DNA of 64,000 bases from Ornithodoros turicata (lineage: Eukaryota; Arthropoda; Arachnida; Ixodida; Argasidae): contig NC_088204.1 of assembly GCF_037126465.1 (NCBI RefSeq), forward strand, positions 62,045,771-62,109,770. Direction: 5' to 3'. Of the stretch, positions 44,041-54,460 are shown piece after piece. The first letter of the stretch is position 1; each line of letters starts with the position of its first letter. A program made the translations under genes and the position numbers. The notes under the pieces are model-generated. The model was not told the DNA's origin and ran no database searches. It saw only the letters and a program-made list of their open reading frames with translations.

Positions 44041-46380
44041 TGAAGGGTGATGTGCAGACGATGCGCAGACATGTGAGTCCTCTAGAGACAATGGAGAAAT
44101 ACGACACGAACTATACTACAGAGACCTTGTTGAGAGGCTATGTGTTGATCCGACTGAGATGAACGTGTTTTTTTTACTCGACTGACGTACTTGGTGTTGC
44201 CGAGAGACGGAACTTTAGCTTTTTGTGCGACGAGTTCCGAAGTCCCTCACGCCGAATAACGCGCCGACAGTCTAAGCAGGCAGGACCTCTCGCCTACCCA
44301 ACGTCACCACATGCATTAGATTAGACAACAGCGAAAACGCAGACGCATGCGAGAAGGAAAGAAAATGGCGTTGTAACACCATGGTTTGCATTCAAACATT
44401 GGGAAAACAGAGGCACACCGAACCACAACACACCAACGAAGTGAAAAAAAAAAAAAAAAGTACAAGCCTTCGACATTATCTTACATACACTACAAGGTCG
44501 CGAAGAAAGGAAATTATTCGACAACTAGGTAATGACATAAAAAAAGAAAAAGAAAGAAAGAAAAAACCGTGCTCAAGTCTCGCGAATTCAGTCAGCCAAT
44601 TGTACTTACGTGCAAATATCCATTTTATTTTTCCTCACAGAACACCAAACATTGTACGGGTGAAGTCATCCGTGCTGTTTTATCAATTGGAGCAAATTGC
44701 ATTGTAATTCCTGAAAGCCACGGCTACGTGGAAGGGTAGCCATAAATATGAGCATAACTTGTACGGATGTGTCAGGCTATACTATGAGAATTGGTACGTA
44801 GAAGGGTTGCCATAAACATGATCATGACTTGTACATTGTAAAGTTGTCATGTTCAAAAGTTTAGTTATGTTCTTTTCCGTTCGCTCTTTTACGTGTTAGG
44901 TCCTGCCTCGAACTGCATACATTGTGTTATCTTACTATGTCTATCTATCTATGTCTATCTTACTATGTCATCTAGGTGTCTTACTATGTCCAAAGACACC
45001 CTGAAGTAGCTGACTATGATGAATATTTTAAAAGATAGAAGCGGCGTCAAGTTGAAAGTACATGCATTTATATACTAGTTCCAGACTAGAATGTCATTCG
45101 ACCCTAGTATTATTAATTTCTTTAACTTATAAGAGCGTCATTTCAGTGGATCGTAATTTGCCGAGCCCAAACTGGCGCAGCCGATAGAACAGATGGACCA
45201 TGGACGATGGCTTGTGCAAAAAACAATAAAGGACGCAAACAAACAAGAAAAACAAAGGAAGGAGCACCGTATGCTTTAGAGGAAGACTGGTAACAAAAAC
45301 ATTGGACACGTGCAAGGCGTGTCAAACACATCCATGCTGTTACTGATAGACGAAATAACTTAATCAGATAGGGGAAAAAAAGCAGACGATTGCGGAAGGT
45401 GTTGCGATTTTAAGAGGCACCTTTTGCAGACGCTGACGAAACGCTAAATGTCGCAACACTTTTCGTGACGGCCTGTATTTCTTTCTTTCTTTTTTTTTGC
45501 AAAATGCTTCAGACATGCTTGCAGAAAGCTTAAACCGACGCCACTCTATTTACACGGTAGGTATGATGACGTTATTGTATGAGAAATGATTGCTGATGAT
45601 GTTGACGTGACGAACCGAGACCACGTTCCGGTACCGTTGCGCGTCATCGGGTGGGTGACGTCGTTTTGGAGCACGAATACCATTTGCTCGCAGACTTCCT
45701 CCGTGAAGGCATTGCATACGTCTACATTAAAGAAGCCGTGTACTATTAATACTGTGCTGCAATCAGGGGCATTATAAGATAGGAGTAACTCATCTTCCAC
45801 TTCCACTATGTGGTCCCGGCACCGTATCTTTCACCCGTAAGTAAGTAAGTGTCCTCCGAGAGAGACTCGCTGTATCCACAGAATCAAAACGTACATCGGC
45901 CTAAAAACCCTGTTGAAAAAACTCATATAACTTTCTATGTGTAAAGAAATGAGCAATATGTGAAAGGCAATGAGCAATATGATAAAGGCAATTAGCAGTA
46001 TGAGCGGCGCTATGGGCCTAAGTAGAAGACGAAATTCACCCCTTCACTTGAATAGGTACTGTTCCCCTCAACAACTACAACAGGTAACTTAACAGGGCAT
46101 ACCAGCTCCTGGACATACCATGGGGTCATACTATGCGGAGTATTGCACTGGAAGTGTGTCCACAACTGGAGTGTCCACATCTGGAAGTGTGGACAAGCCT
46201 GCCCCTGTAGAGGCCCAGCGCCCGAGCAGCCGGCAGTATCACCTCCTTCCTTAACTCGTAGCTGAAGTTCATCTACTGTTGGCGATAGCGCATGTCTTAC
46301 GAGCGGTTGCGTAGGACCTCCGCTGCTGGACTTTGGTATAGACAGCTCTGATCAGAGCACGTTTTGAGGACACGTTTTTG
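44041..46380. other. Unassigned DNA with small repeats
   Basis: Holds a two-copy 40-bp repeat (from 44718 and 44797; TACGTxGAAGGGTxGCCATA), a CTATCTATGT minisatellite (44936-44990), GTAAGTAAGTAAGTG at about 45838, and short TGAGCAATATG repeats near 45950-46000. No gene is recognised. Confidence 0.45.
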
Positions 46381-46383
46381 ATA

Positions 46384-47108
46384 GTATGTGATGTCGGAAA
46401 AAGCTTCGGGTCGGGGTTCTACTCATAGTTCTACAGTTGAGGATTACTGGCAGAATCCTTCTACCGTCTACACTCACGAGCGGGAGCTGCTCAATATTCA
46501 TGCCAGAAGCCTCCGCCTTTGTTTGGGAGTGCCAAAGACTACGGAAACCTCTCTGTTTTGGCGTAGGCACGCGGGAGCCATCGGTACTTATTCTACGCGA
46601 TAGTGTCGCGTTACACGCGTACACACGCTATCTTGCCCGCCATCCGGCTCATTTCCTCTGTGACATTGTGCAACGTTATCCCGCATCTGCATTCGGTCAA
46701 ACTATTCTTCGTTTGCGAGGCAACATCCCCAGAGCCACGACCCGGACCTCCTATGCGCCACCCAATGGACACATCACTATCCCACTGTACAAACGTCCAT
46801 TCCAGGTGTTAGGAAAAGGAATGCTGTTCCAACAGTTGTGGCCCGCCAACTGACCTTGCACCACATCCACAGTCACCCCCGGCATCGAATCCTTCAGTTT
46901 CTCTAGTTGGGTCGTCTTTTGCATCCCAGAGGATGGAATTGTGCACGGATTCAAACTCCCACTTATGTCATCCGCCGAGGCTGAGGCATTCGTACTACTG
47001 ACCGCTTTGAGACGCGTCTCCTTGTTGGCGCCCAGGGCCTCGACGATCCGCACTGACACTAAAGTAGCTCTGGAGGCACTGGTCTCTTGCTCTGCTGCAG
47101 TCATCAGT
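46384..47108 (+). mobile_element. Decayed LINE, left part
   Basis: Related to the LINE at 35642. Frames with shifts read RELLNIHARSLRLCLGVPKTTETS, then VLILRDSVALHAYTRYLARHPAHFLCDIV and LRGNIPRATTRTS. The RNase H region is cut at AAVIS by the TIR element. The reading resumes at 51593 and would continue in frame (AAVIS + DSYTTIIAPHSELVSLGHG). Confidence 0.75.
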
Positions 47109-47559
47109 GGCTAGTTCCATCTCAAATCGAACAATCCGGTACACTTGATGTCTCGAATGGAGGGGAAAAAATATATGTCGAAGCCATCGGTGAGTTAGGA
47201 GAAATAAACGCTTTCGGAATTCTCTGCGCTGCGCGGTTCGGGAAATAGGAGAGGAGGAACTGCCTCTCAGAAGACGATGTCGTCGCGCGCAGGTTTGAGG
47301 GTTCCCTACTAGGCTATTTCTTGTCGCATCGTAGTAATTTATTTCTTGATATGGCTTTAGACCACCTAGGGCACAATAGGCTCCTGGGTTAGCAGTGATG
47401 TGTCAGTTTTTGTTTGTCTGCAAAAAAATATCAAAGTTGACTCAAAGCGCCGAAAAGCACCATATTCACTGCAACTTTGCGGGCGATGTAAAAAACAGAT
47501 AAGATTGAGCTTCATGCCGTTTAATTTGTCATCCATGGGACCATCGAATTATATATAAT

Positions 47560-47889
47560 TTGTTACTCTACTCTGTCAGGAACGTGAGCGGTACCTCTTT
47601 AAGTAGCACCATACCACCGAAAAATGACGAATTTCGGAAGCCTTTATCTAAAAAAACCCACCGAAAACTTGCCTCGAAAATTTTATATGTTGTAGGTAGT
47701 CCCTTAGACTATGCACAGAAGAAAAATCTAAATTCGGACTTGACCGGTAGGCGCACTGTGGAATTTTTACCACCCCTATACGTGGAGCCCATTCAAGTGG
47801 TGGCACCGTGTCCCGCGTGTGGCAAAATCGTATTTTCCAAAGGGACTTTCAACTTCCGTCTTCACATGAAAGTAATTTGTACAGTTTGA
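47560..47889 (+). CDS. ORF inside the left TIR, possible zinc-finger N-terminus
   Basis: 109 codons. The same protein is encoded in the opposite arm (50780-51112, minus) with about a dozen changes, including NVSGTSLSSTIPPKNDEFRK, KILYVVGSPLDYAQKKNLNS and CPACGKIVFSKGTFNFRLHM. The CxxC...H arrangement suggests a metal-binding finger. It may be an N-terminal DNA-binding piece of the element's transposase, duplicated because it lies in the TIR. No family is recognised. It could equally be a chance frame preserved by the arms' similarity. Confidence 0.35.
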   Translation: MLLYSVRNVSGTSLSSTIPPKNDEFRKPLSKKTHRKLASKILYVVGSPLDYAQKKNLNSDLTGRRTVEFLPPLYVEPIQVVAPCPACGKIVFSKGTFNFRLHMKVICTV

Positions 47890-48299
47890 AGCCGTTCTGA
47901 GCGTTTATGTTCATAACAGTGTTGTAATCGCTGAATGTAGATTGTGGAGCAACCAGATATGCTCGCATTTTTTGCGGGGTGTCACACATGCATTGCAAGT
48001 GCTGGGAGCACGTGAAGAACAGAATGCTTTAGACTACTTTTGCGTCTTTATAAGAGGTATATTTGTTGACGGTGATCATATCGAAGCATATTTACAGTAC
48101 ACAGAATAAAAACAACTGGACAGCGAAGAAGACGTAAGTTATGCAGAGCATCCCGGGTGGATGAGTGTGCTCGCGTCATGAACTGCTTTAGGTTGTTGTA
48201 GGAGCCACTTTCCTTAATATTACTTTTGATGACAGGTTCTTGTCAGATTTTCTTGATAGGCTCTTCTCACGTTACATGCTAACTCGCTAACATGCTAAC

Positions 48300-48929
48300 A
48301 TGCAATCCTGGCAGTTACCCCTGGATGTTCCTGGCAAGGCAAAACGGAAAGCGGTATCCATGCAGTTTACCGCCTGTCTTTCTGCCCATTTCTTCACGTA
48401 TTTGGGAGTGTTTCCGCTGTTGATATGCCTCCACCGACTTCCTTCTTTACTTCAGCGGTGTGACGTTAATGGCTTCAGATCATACATACTCAATGATTTC
48501 CTCGATCACGTCGGGCTGGTGCACAAACGGCTCACCCCGTGAGCTTCCTTCAAATGTGAGCGACATTGCTGCTTGCTGTGATTCAGCCACCTTTGCTGTG
48601 AAGTACTTGAAGCAGCTTCTGCACAGCTAGTCCATTTCTGTTACGCCTTCGGTTTGATCCGCTGGAACCACATCCTTTATGGCAGCTACGCCAATCTCCG
48701 AAGCAAAGGGAAAGTTCTTTATCCGAAACACCTTTTTCCTGTGTACGAGGCGGTAGTCAGCGCAATACACACGGTCAGCGCTGTACAACGAAGGGGCCAT
48801 TGAGGTAGGTGTGATGCCAAGACGACACAGTACAGTAATGCATATGTCTTCACATACTCTGTATAAGGGCACTTCGAGCACCTCTGTAGTCGAGGATGAT
48901 GCGAAAATTTGCGCAAGGTGTCTTCCGGG
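48300..48929. other. Interior of the TIR element, left of the LTR insertion
   Basis: The minus strand reads from 48929 through APSLYSADRVYCADYRLVHRKK and GVAAIKDVVPADQTEGVTEMD, a TAG at 48627, then LCRSCFKYFTAKVAESQQAA and on to a stop near 48478. This looks like one decayed coding region with an in-frame stop. A plus frame at 48300-48542 is probably its shadow. No family is recognised. Confidence 0.35.
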
Positions 48930-49235
48930 TGCCACGAATCATCATCGCGAAACTTCCAGGGCAGGCACGAAACGGTACATCTCATCCCGGCGCATGCTGA
49001 AGAAGAAGCACGAAGCTTCCAGACACATCGCCTACTCCCTGGCAAACGCAAGTGCTGTTTCTAGACTTTTCGGCGCGACGCTTAAATGCTTGTACGCGCC
49101 AAGCTGGAGCATTCATTCATTCTTTGGACTCAGTTGTGTTCAGAGAGCTTTCACTCCTGTGTTTTGCTACCAAGTAGTCTAATAAACCATTCGCTGTTTA
49201 TTCGACGACTCGCCGACCCATTTCGCTTCGTGACA
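48930..49235 (+). repeat. 5' LTR (306 bp)
   Basis: Begins TGCCACGAATCATCATCGCG and ends TTCGCTTCGTGACA: the TG...CA ends of LTR elements. It contains AATAAACC near the 3' side (49183). It differs from the 3' LTR at about six positions. Confidence 0.9.
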
Positions 49236-49261
49236 TTTCTGGTGGGGGTGCGGGGCATCCC

Positions 49262-50011
49262 TTGTCCAACGGCCTGGAAGACCAACTGCGACAAAGCAGA
49301 AGACAGCTTGATCTGCCTGCAGAATTCGGTCCATTAGAACCCCCTAACCGCAAGAAGAAGATAACTGCGGAGAACAGTACCCAAGTGGCGCAACCTGTTG
49401 CCACGCCCATAGCCCCTCCACGGTCGCCGAAGACATTCAGCGGGGAGTATTACGACGACGTGGACGATTGGGTCGAGCACTACGAGCGGATCGCCGAGTT
49501 CAACAACTGGAGTGACGACCAGAAGCTCGTCAACGTCTATTTCTCCCTGCAAGGCACCGCGAAGACATGGTTCGAGAACCGGGAGACTTCGCTCACGTCC
49601 TGGGACGTCTTCAAAAGCAAACTCCGCGAGGCGTTCGCTTTTCAACAACGAGCTGAACGCGCTGAACATCTGCTCCAGAGACGGATCCAGCTGGCCAGAC
49701 TAGGGATTGGTCAACAACAACGCGTCGATGAAAGAAGATACAATTTGCGCCGACGAGACGTACGCTTCAGTCCAGGCGACTTGGTATGGGTTTGGACGCC
49801 GATTCGACGACGAGGCCTGAGCGAGAAGCTACTGAAGCGGTACTTCGGTCCCTACAAAGTACTTCGACGCATTGGAGACCTGGATTACGAAGTGGTACCT
49901 GAGGGCAGCGTTCCCTCTCGAAGACCCCCGAGGACTGAAATAGTTCACGTCGTTCGACTAAAAGCCGTACTACAGCAGGTAGCGCTGAAGACTGGCTGGA
50001 AGGAAACATGA
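49262..50011 (+). CDS. gag N-terminus fused in frame to integrase C-terminus
   Basis: 249 codons beginning at TTG (no upstream ATG seen in frame). Residues about 55-140 form a retrotransposon gag/capsid domain (FSGEYYDDVDDWVEHYERIA, YFSLQGTAKTWFENR, FKSKLREAF). At about residue 142-150 (near 49690) the reading passes straight into the integrase C-terminal region (RRRDVRFSPGDLVWVWTP, KLLKRYFGPYKVLRRIGDLDYEVV). The deletion kept the frame. The product could bind RNA or capsid of full relatives, but has no enzyme activity. It ends 70 bp before the 3' LTR. Confidence 0.85.
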   Translation: MSNGLEDQLRQSRRQLDLPAEFGPLEPPNRKKKITAENSTQVAQPVATPIAPPRSPKTFSGEYYDDVDDWVEHYERIAEFNNWSDDQKLVNVYFSLQGTAKTWFENRETSLTSWDVFKSKLREAFAFQQRAERAEHLLQRRIQLARLGIGQQQRVDERRYNLRRRDVRFSPGDLVWVWTPIRRRGLSEKLLKRYFGPYKVLRRIGDLDYEVVPEGSVPSRRPPRTEIVHVVRLKAVLQQVALKTGWKET

Positions 50012-50080
50012 AAAAAAAAAAAAAAAGAAGGAGAAGAAACGGCATCGATCGAGACGATGCCCCGTCTACGGAGAGGGCAA

Positions 50081-50386
50081 TGCCACGAATCATCATCGCG
50101 AAACTTCCAGGGCAGGCACGAAACGGTACATCTCATCCCGGCGCATGCTGAAGAAGAAGCAAGAAGCTTCCAGACACATCGCCTACTCTCTGGCAAACGC
50201 ACGTGCTGTTTCTAGACTTTTCGGCGCGACGCTTAAATGCTTGTACGCTCCAAGCTGGAGCATTCATTCATTCTTTGGACTCAGTTGTGTTCAGAGAGCT
50301 TTCACTCCTGTGTTTTGCTACCAAGTAGTCTAATAAACCGTTCGCTGTTTATTGGACGACTCGCCGACCCATTTCGCTTCGTGACA
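50081..50386 (+). repeat. 3' LTR (306 bp)
   Basis: Same length and ends as the 5' LTR. The preceding 70 bp contain an A-rich run and a purine-rich stretch that could serve as the polypurine tract. Confidence 0.9.
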
Positions 50387-50750
50387 GTTAATGAATTAAC
50401 AGGAGTTAATTCAACTAGGACCTTCCCATGGTCGCAGCATGTCGAACCGAATAACATATTGGAAAGCGGCGCCAGTCGCGCTGTTTCGGCAAGGTTCACA
50501 AAAGGCACCATGAATTAGCCTTGAATGTGTTCGTGCGCGAGACACTACACAACGACACTTTCATCTGTGCGATTTCCGCCGTCCGGGGTCATGGAGCCGT
50601 GGGAAAGGAAATGTTAAAGAATGCTGGAAGTCACTGCGTCTCTTCTGCCATAATGTGTACAGTAAATATGCTTGTTTATAATCACCATGAACAGATGTAG
50701 CTCTTACAAAGATGTAAACACATTCTGTTCTTCACGTGCTCCCAGCACTT
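50387..50750. other. Interior of the TIR element, right of the LTR insertion
   Basis: The plus strand reads VEPNNILESGASRAVSARFT and, after a shift, ELALNVFVRETLHNDTFICA, continuing through GHGAVGKEMLKNAGSHCVSS. These look like remains of a real protein, but no family is recognised. Confidence 0.35.
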
Positions 50751-50779
50751 GCAATCTACATTCAGCGATTACAACACTG

Positions 50780-51112
50780 TTATGAACATAAACGCTCAGA
50801 ACGGCTTCCAACTGTACCGATTACTTTCATGTGAAGACGGAAGTTGAAAGCCCCTTTGGAAAATTCGATTTCGCAACACGCGGGACACAGTGCCACCGCT
50901 TGAATGCACTCCGCGTATAGGGGTGGCAAAAAATTCACAGTGCGCCTACCGATCAAGTCCGAATTTAGATTTTTCTTCTGTGCATAGTCTGAGGGACTAC
51001 CTACAACATATAAAATTTTCCAGGCAAGTTTTTGGTGGGTTTTTTTAGATAAAGGCTTCCGAAATTCGTCATTTTTCGGTGGTATGGTGCTACTTAAAGA
51101 GATACCGCTCAC
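50780..51112 (-). CDS. ORF inside the right TIR (mirror copy of 47560-47889)
   Basis: Same predicted protein as in the left TIR with scattered substitutions; the second Cys pair is altered (CPACCEIEF). It runs on past the left-arm stop by about ten residues. Conservation between the arms follows from the inverted repeat and is no proof of function. Confidence 0.35.
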   Translation of the reverse strand: MSGISLSSTIPPKNDEFRKPLSKKTHQKLAWKILYVVGSPSDYAQKKNLNSDLIGRRTVNFLPPLYAECIQAVALCPACCEIEFSKGAFNFRLHMKVIGTVGSRSERLCS

Positions 51113-51592
51113 GTTCCTGACAGAGAAGAGTAACGTAACAAATTATATATAATTCGATAGTCCCATGAATGGCAAATTAAACGGCATGAAGCTCAATCTT
51201 ATCCGTTTTTTACAGCGCCCGCAAAGTTGTAGTGAATATGGTGCTTTTCGGCGCTTTGAGTCAACTTTGATATTTTTTTGCAGACAAACAAAAGCTGACA
51301 CATCACTGCCAACCCAGGAGCCTATTGTGCCCTAGGTGGTCTAAAGCCAGATCAAGAAATTACTACGATGCGACAAGAAATAGCCTAGTAGGGAGCGCCC
51401 AAACCTGCGCGCGACGACATCGTCTTCTGAGAGGCAGTTTTTTCCTGCTCTCCTATTTCCCGAACCGCGCAGCGCAGAGAATTCTGAAAGCGTTTATTTC
51501 TCCTAACTCACTGATGGCTTCGACATATATTTTTTCCCCTCCATTCGAGACATCAAGTGTACCGGATTGTTTGATTTGAGATGAAACTAGCC

Positions 51593-52290
51593 CAGTGACA
51601 GTTACACCACGATCATCGCCCCGCACTCCGAACTTGTATCCCTGGGACACGGCGTGGTATTCCAACGGATTCCGAGCCACGGCAAACTTCCTGGCAATGA
51701 TCGTGCTGATGCTCTCGCTCGGCAAGCCCACGACACTGAGCAATCAACTGTCCTTCCCCTTGTGCTGTCTATGTGCCAGCTGAAAATCCGCCGCTTTATT
51801 GCCAACTGCACGTAGCTCTTTCAGCAAGAAACTATACGAACCAATGCCTTCCTTAGATCCATTGACCCGCTAATGACACACGCTGTGCTTGGCCTCATCC
51901 CGGGCGTCGAGGAATCGTTGCTTCGTCGGCTGCGGCTGAATCTGGCACGAACTTCACTCCTCCTCTTTAGGATGAGCCAACATCCATCATGTCTTTGCCC
52001 CATGTGTCAGGTAGAAGCTGACGTGCGACACATACTCCTTGCATGCCGGCGGCACGAAGATCACTGGTCGAATCGGGAATCTAAACTCTTGCGCACCCTC
52101 TGATATGTACTATACGACTATCTGCACAAATATTAGTGAAGGAGCTGTCTTTTTCTGTATTTTTTCATAATTTTCTGTGTCTTTGCTTCTTTTATCTTCT
52201 TTTTGTTTGTTTGTTTGCTTTTGAGAATAGCAAGCATACATCATGGCTAACCTTTCCCTTCTGTTTTCTTCTTTCAGCATTAAACAAATC
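51593..52290 (+). mobile_element. Decayed LINE, right part
   Basis: Continues the LINE cut at 47108: RNase H end (FQRIPSHGKLPGNDRADALA), a stop near 51813, then MTHAVLGLIPGVEESLLRRL and the terminal finger (CPMCQVEADVRHILLAC). The 3' region ends in TTGCTTTTGAGAATAGCAAG and a pyrimidine-rich end like the 3' UTR of the LINE at 35642-37127 (GGGAGTAGCAAGCCGCC). Confidence 0.78.
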
Positions 52291-52680
52291 CGTCCCCCCT
52301 TTTCTACAGTCCAGTTCTGTACGACGGCTTGCAGGTCTTTCATTTGCGTGAAGGCAGCCTTAGACAAGACTTGGAACCAGCGGAGAAGCGAACGCTTTTT
52401 AGGCGGGTGATGTCAACAAAGTTGCACTACCAGCGGTGCCATTGCCCATGCGCTCATGCGCTCTCCGAGCCCATGTTGCCGAAAACGAAACTACTGTCGT
52501 CTTTTATTTTCTTGTGGTTACAGGGGCGGTGGCTACAGGAGAGGTCTTTGAGATTACAGTAAAGTCCGTATAGCTAAGAACTGTTGATATCCGAATGAAT
52601 GTGGTATACTGTATGTACGGACCTCATGCGCGCAGAGGCGAAGGACGTCATCTTGAAAGGTGAAAGTCACTGAAAAGGTT
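52291..52680. other. No recognisable feature
   Basis: Short unassigned spacer before the tRNA-like array. Confidence 0.5.
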
Positions 52681-52753
52681 AGCCAGCTGTAGGAGTCGAA
52701 CCCACATCTTCTGGATTGCCGGTCCAGGGCTCTACCAATTGAGCTAAGCTAAC
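52681..52753 (-). tRNA. tRNA-like gene, anticodon GGC (Ala-type)
   Basis: The minus strand folds as a full cloverleaf: acceptor GTTAGCT/AGCTGGC (with G-U pairs), D-arm GCTC...GAGC, anticodon stem CTGGA/TCCAG with loop CCGGCAA, T-arm GTGGG/CCTAC with loop TTCGACT. The A box (TAGCTCAATTGG) and B box (GGTTCGACTCC) are good. C at position 33, normally U, and the uncommon GGC anticodon argue for a tRNA-derived repeat rather than a working tRNA. Confidence 0.5.
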
Positions 52754-53010
52754 ACGCCTTCTCAGCGACTTCCAGGGTGCGTCATCTGAAGGGACAAACC
52801 AGCCACTCTCTCTCACTCATCCTTCTTTCACTCTTACATTTTTGCTCACTCATACACACATTCATACGACGGGATCGACGGAGGCGGCAACTGTTGAACA
52901 TGAGAGAACTGATGTTCTGAGGCCGGAACAACATAGAAGGGACAAATACATACAAAGCCTCAATATGCCTAAGAAATTAACGATGAAAGATGAAAGTCAC
53001 TGAAAAGGTT

Positions 53011-53083
53011 AGCCAGCTGTAAGAGTCGAACCCACGTCTTCTGGATTGGCGGTCCAGGGCTCTACCAATTGAGCTAAGCTAAC
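53011..53083 (-). tRNA. tRNA-like gene, anticodon GCC (Gly-type)
   Basis: Same cloverleaf as the copy at 52681-52753, with the loop changed to CCGCCAA, giving anticodon GCC. It is part of a direct duplication of about 330 bp with its flank (GGTGCGTCATCTGAAGGGAC... CTCACTCATCC). Confidence 0.5.
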
Positions 53084-53597
53084 ACGCCTTATCAGCGACT
53101 TCCAGGGTGCGTCATCTGAAGGGACAAACCAGCCACTCTCTCTCACTCATCCTCCTTTCACTCTTACATTTTTGCTCACTCATACACACATTCATACGAC
53201 GGGATCGACAAATACATACAAAGCCTGTCATCTTTCTTTCTTTCTTCTTCATACTGATCGTTGTTGGGAGCTGTTTGTTGCTGATTGTGTTGAGTTGCTG
53301 AGTGGGCGACAGTACCGCGACCGGTACGACAGCGTGAAGGCCGGTTGCCGCCACTTTCATCTTCCATCGTTAATATCTTAGGCAAATTGAGGCTTTGTAT
53401 GTATTTGTCCCTTCTATGTTGTTCCAGCCTCAGAACATCAGTTCTCTCATGTTGAACAGTTGCCGCCTGCGTCGATCCCGTCCTATGAAATGTGTGTATG
53501 AGTGAGCAAAATTGTAAGAGTGAAAGAAGGATGAGTGAGAGAGAGTGGCCTGTTTGTCTCTTCAGATGACGCACCCTGGAAGTCGCTGAGAAGGCGT

Positions 53598-53670
53598 GTT
53601 AGCTTAGCTCAATTGGTAGAGCCCTGGACCGGCAATCCAGAAGATGTGGGTTCGACTCCTACAGCTGGCT
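53598..53670 (+). tRNA. tRNA-like gene, anticodon GGC, inverted copy
   Basis: Same sequence as 52681-52753 in the opposite orientation, with its flanks inverted as well. It carries the A and B boxes. Three copies within 1 kb in both orientations form a small local array. Confidence 0.5.
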
Positions 53671-53780
53671 AAGCTTTTCAGTGATTTTCATCTTTCATCG
53701 TTAATTTCTTAGGCAAATTGAGGCTTTGGTATGTATTTGTCCCTTCTATGTTGTTCCAGCCTCAGAACATCAGTTCTCTC

Positions 53781-54385
53781 AAGGACGTCATCTTGTTTTT
53801 GATCAACGCAGGGAAGCATTCGTGGCTAGCAAAAGAAGCTCTTATCTTGAGGCTAATCTCGAAGCAGTTCGCTGGCGACTCGTGTGGCATATATGCTATC
53901 TTTGCCTGAGCTTCCCTCATTGTTCGGCCATGTTGTCTTCCAGCAAACAATGCGCCTTGGGGTGCTTTTTGGCTCGATGCGCTACGCTGTTCGCGTGCTG
54001 CAGTGGCGCGGCGAACAGGGTGTGGATCGGGAACTGAACCGAACGCCGAAAACATTTTGGAACCGAATATTTCTAGTGTCCATTAACCGAAACAGTAACC
54101 GGAACCGCAAGTACATCGGAAGGACTTAAGGAAGTTACCATAAAGGAAGTTATCAAATCCAAGCTTAGCAATGTGATGTCACCCACTTTGGAGAAACAGG
54201 GCGATTGATTTGTCATCGTTTCGGAACCGTTATCGTGAACATCTTCAGATGTACTAAAACTGGCTGTTAGTGTGTTTCAGTGTATCGTACGCTATCGCCT
54301 TTGCTTACGTAAGGAGTAGCGTTCGTGCTTCCGCGCTCGTGCAAAACACAAGCGGAGCTTTGCGCATTGAGCAGAACCACCACGC
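53781..54385. other. MITE debris
   Basis: From about 54014 the CAGGGTGTGGATCGGGAACT string and GAACCGAACG repeats resemble the left end of the hAT family seen at 31900-32660, but no matching right end is clear. Confidence 0.35.
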
Positions 54386-54433
54386 TATCCATTACGTACG
54401 CAAAGGCTATTGCCTTTGCGTACGTAATGGATA
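54386..54433. repeat. Perfect 22-bp hairpin, 4-base loop
   Basis: TATCCATTACGTACGCAAAG plus GC, loop TATT, then the exact complement through 54433. Confidence 0.9.
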
Positions 54434-54460
54434 TAACGTACGTATGGATATACGTAATGG

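Larger units (their letters stand above)
48930..50386 (+). mobile_element. Internally deleted Ty3/gypsy LTR retrotransposon
   Basis: Two 306-bp LTRs flank only 845 bp. The inside encodes the start of gag and the end of integrase. Protease, RT, RNase H and the integrase catalytic core are missing. By my count the LTRs are about 98% identical, pointing to a fairly recent insertion. The flanking 5-mers differ (CCGGG and GTTAA), so no target duplication is left. It sits inside the TIR element at 47109-51592. Confidence 0.88.
47109..51592. mobile_element. Large TIR DNA transposon, about 1-kb inverted repeats, CAGT duplication
   Basis: The left end is GGCTAGTTCCATCTCAAATC and the right end is the complement of GGCTAGTTTCATCTCAAATC. 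The arms pair to about 48110 and 50640, so TIRs are roughly 0.95-1 kb, with one 45-bp indel. CAGT flanks both ends (47105-47108 and 51593-51596), and the interrupted LINE frame is restored when one copy is removed. The total is 4484 bp, about 3.0 kb without the nested LTR element. Each TIR carries an ORF with a Cys2 motif (CPACGKIVF...HMKVIC). The interior has short decayed frames. The superfamily is not recognised; 4-bp duplications are known for only a few superfamilies. Confidence 0.82.
52640..53780. repeat. Local repeat array around the tRNA-like copies
   Basis: Besides the tRNA-like core the repeated unit contains TCACTGAAAAGGTTAGCCAG, ACTCTCTCTCACTCATCC, ATGAGAGAACTGATGTTCTG and AGGGACAAATACATACAAAG. 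Units occur at about 52660-52985 and 52986-53220 (same direction) and 53340-53780 (inverted, interrupted). This could be a compound SINE or a locally duplicated segment. Confidence 0.7.
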
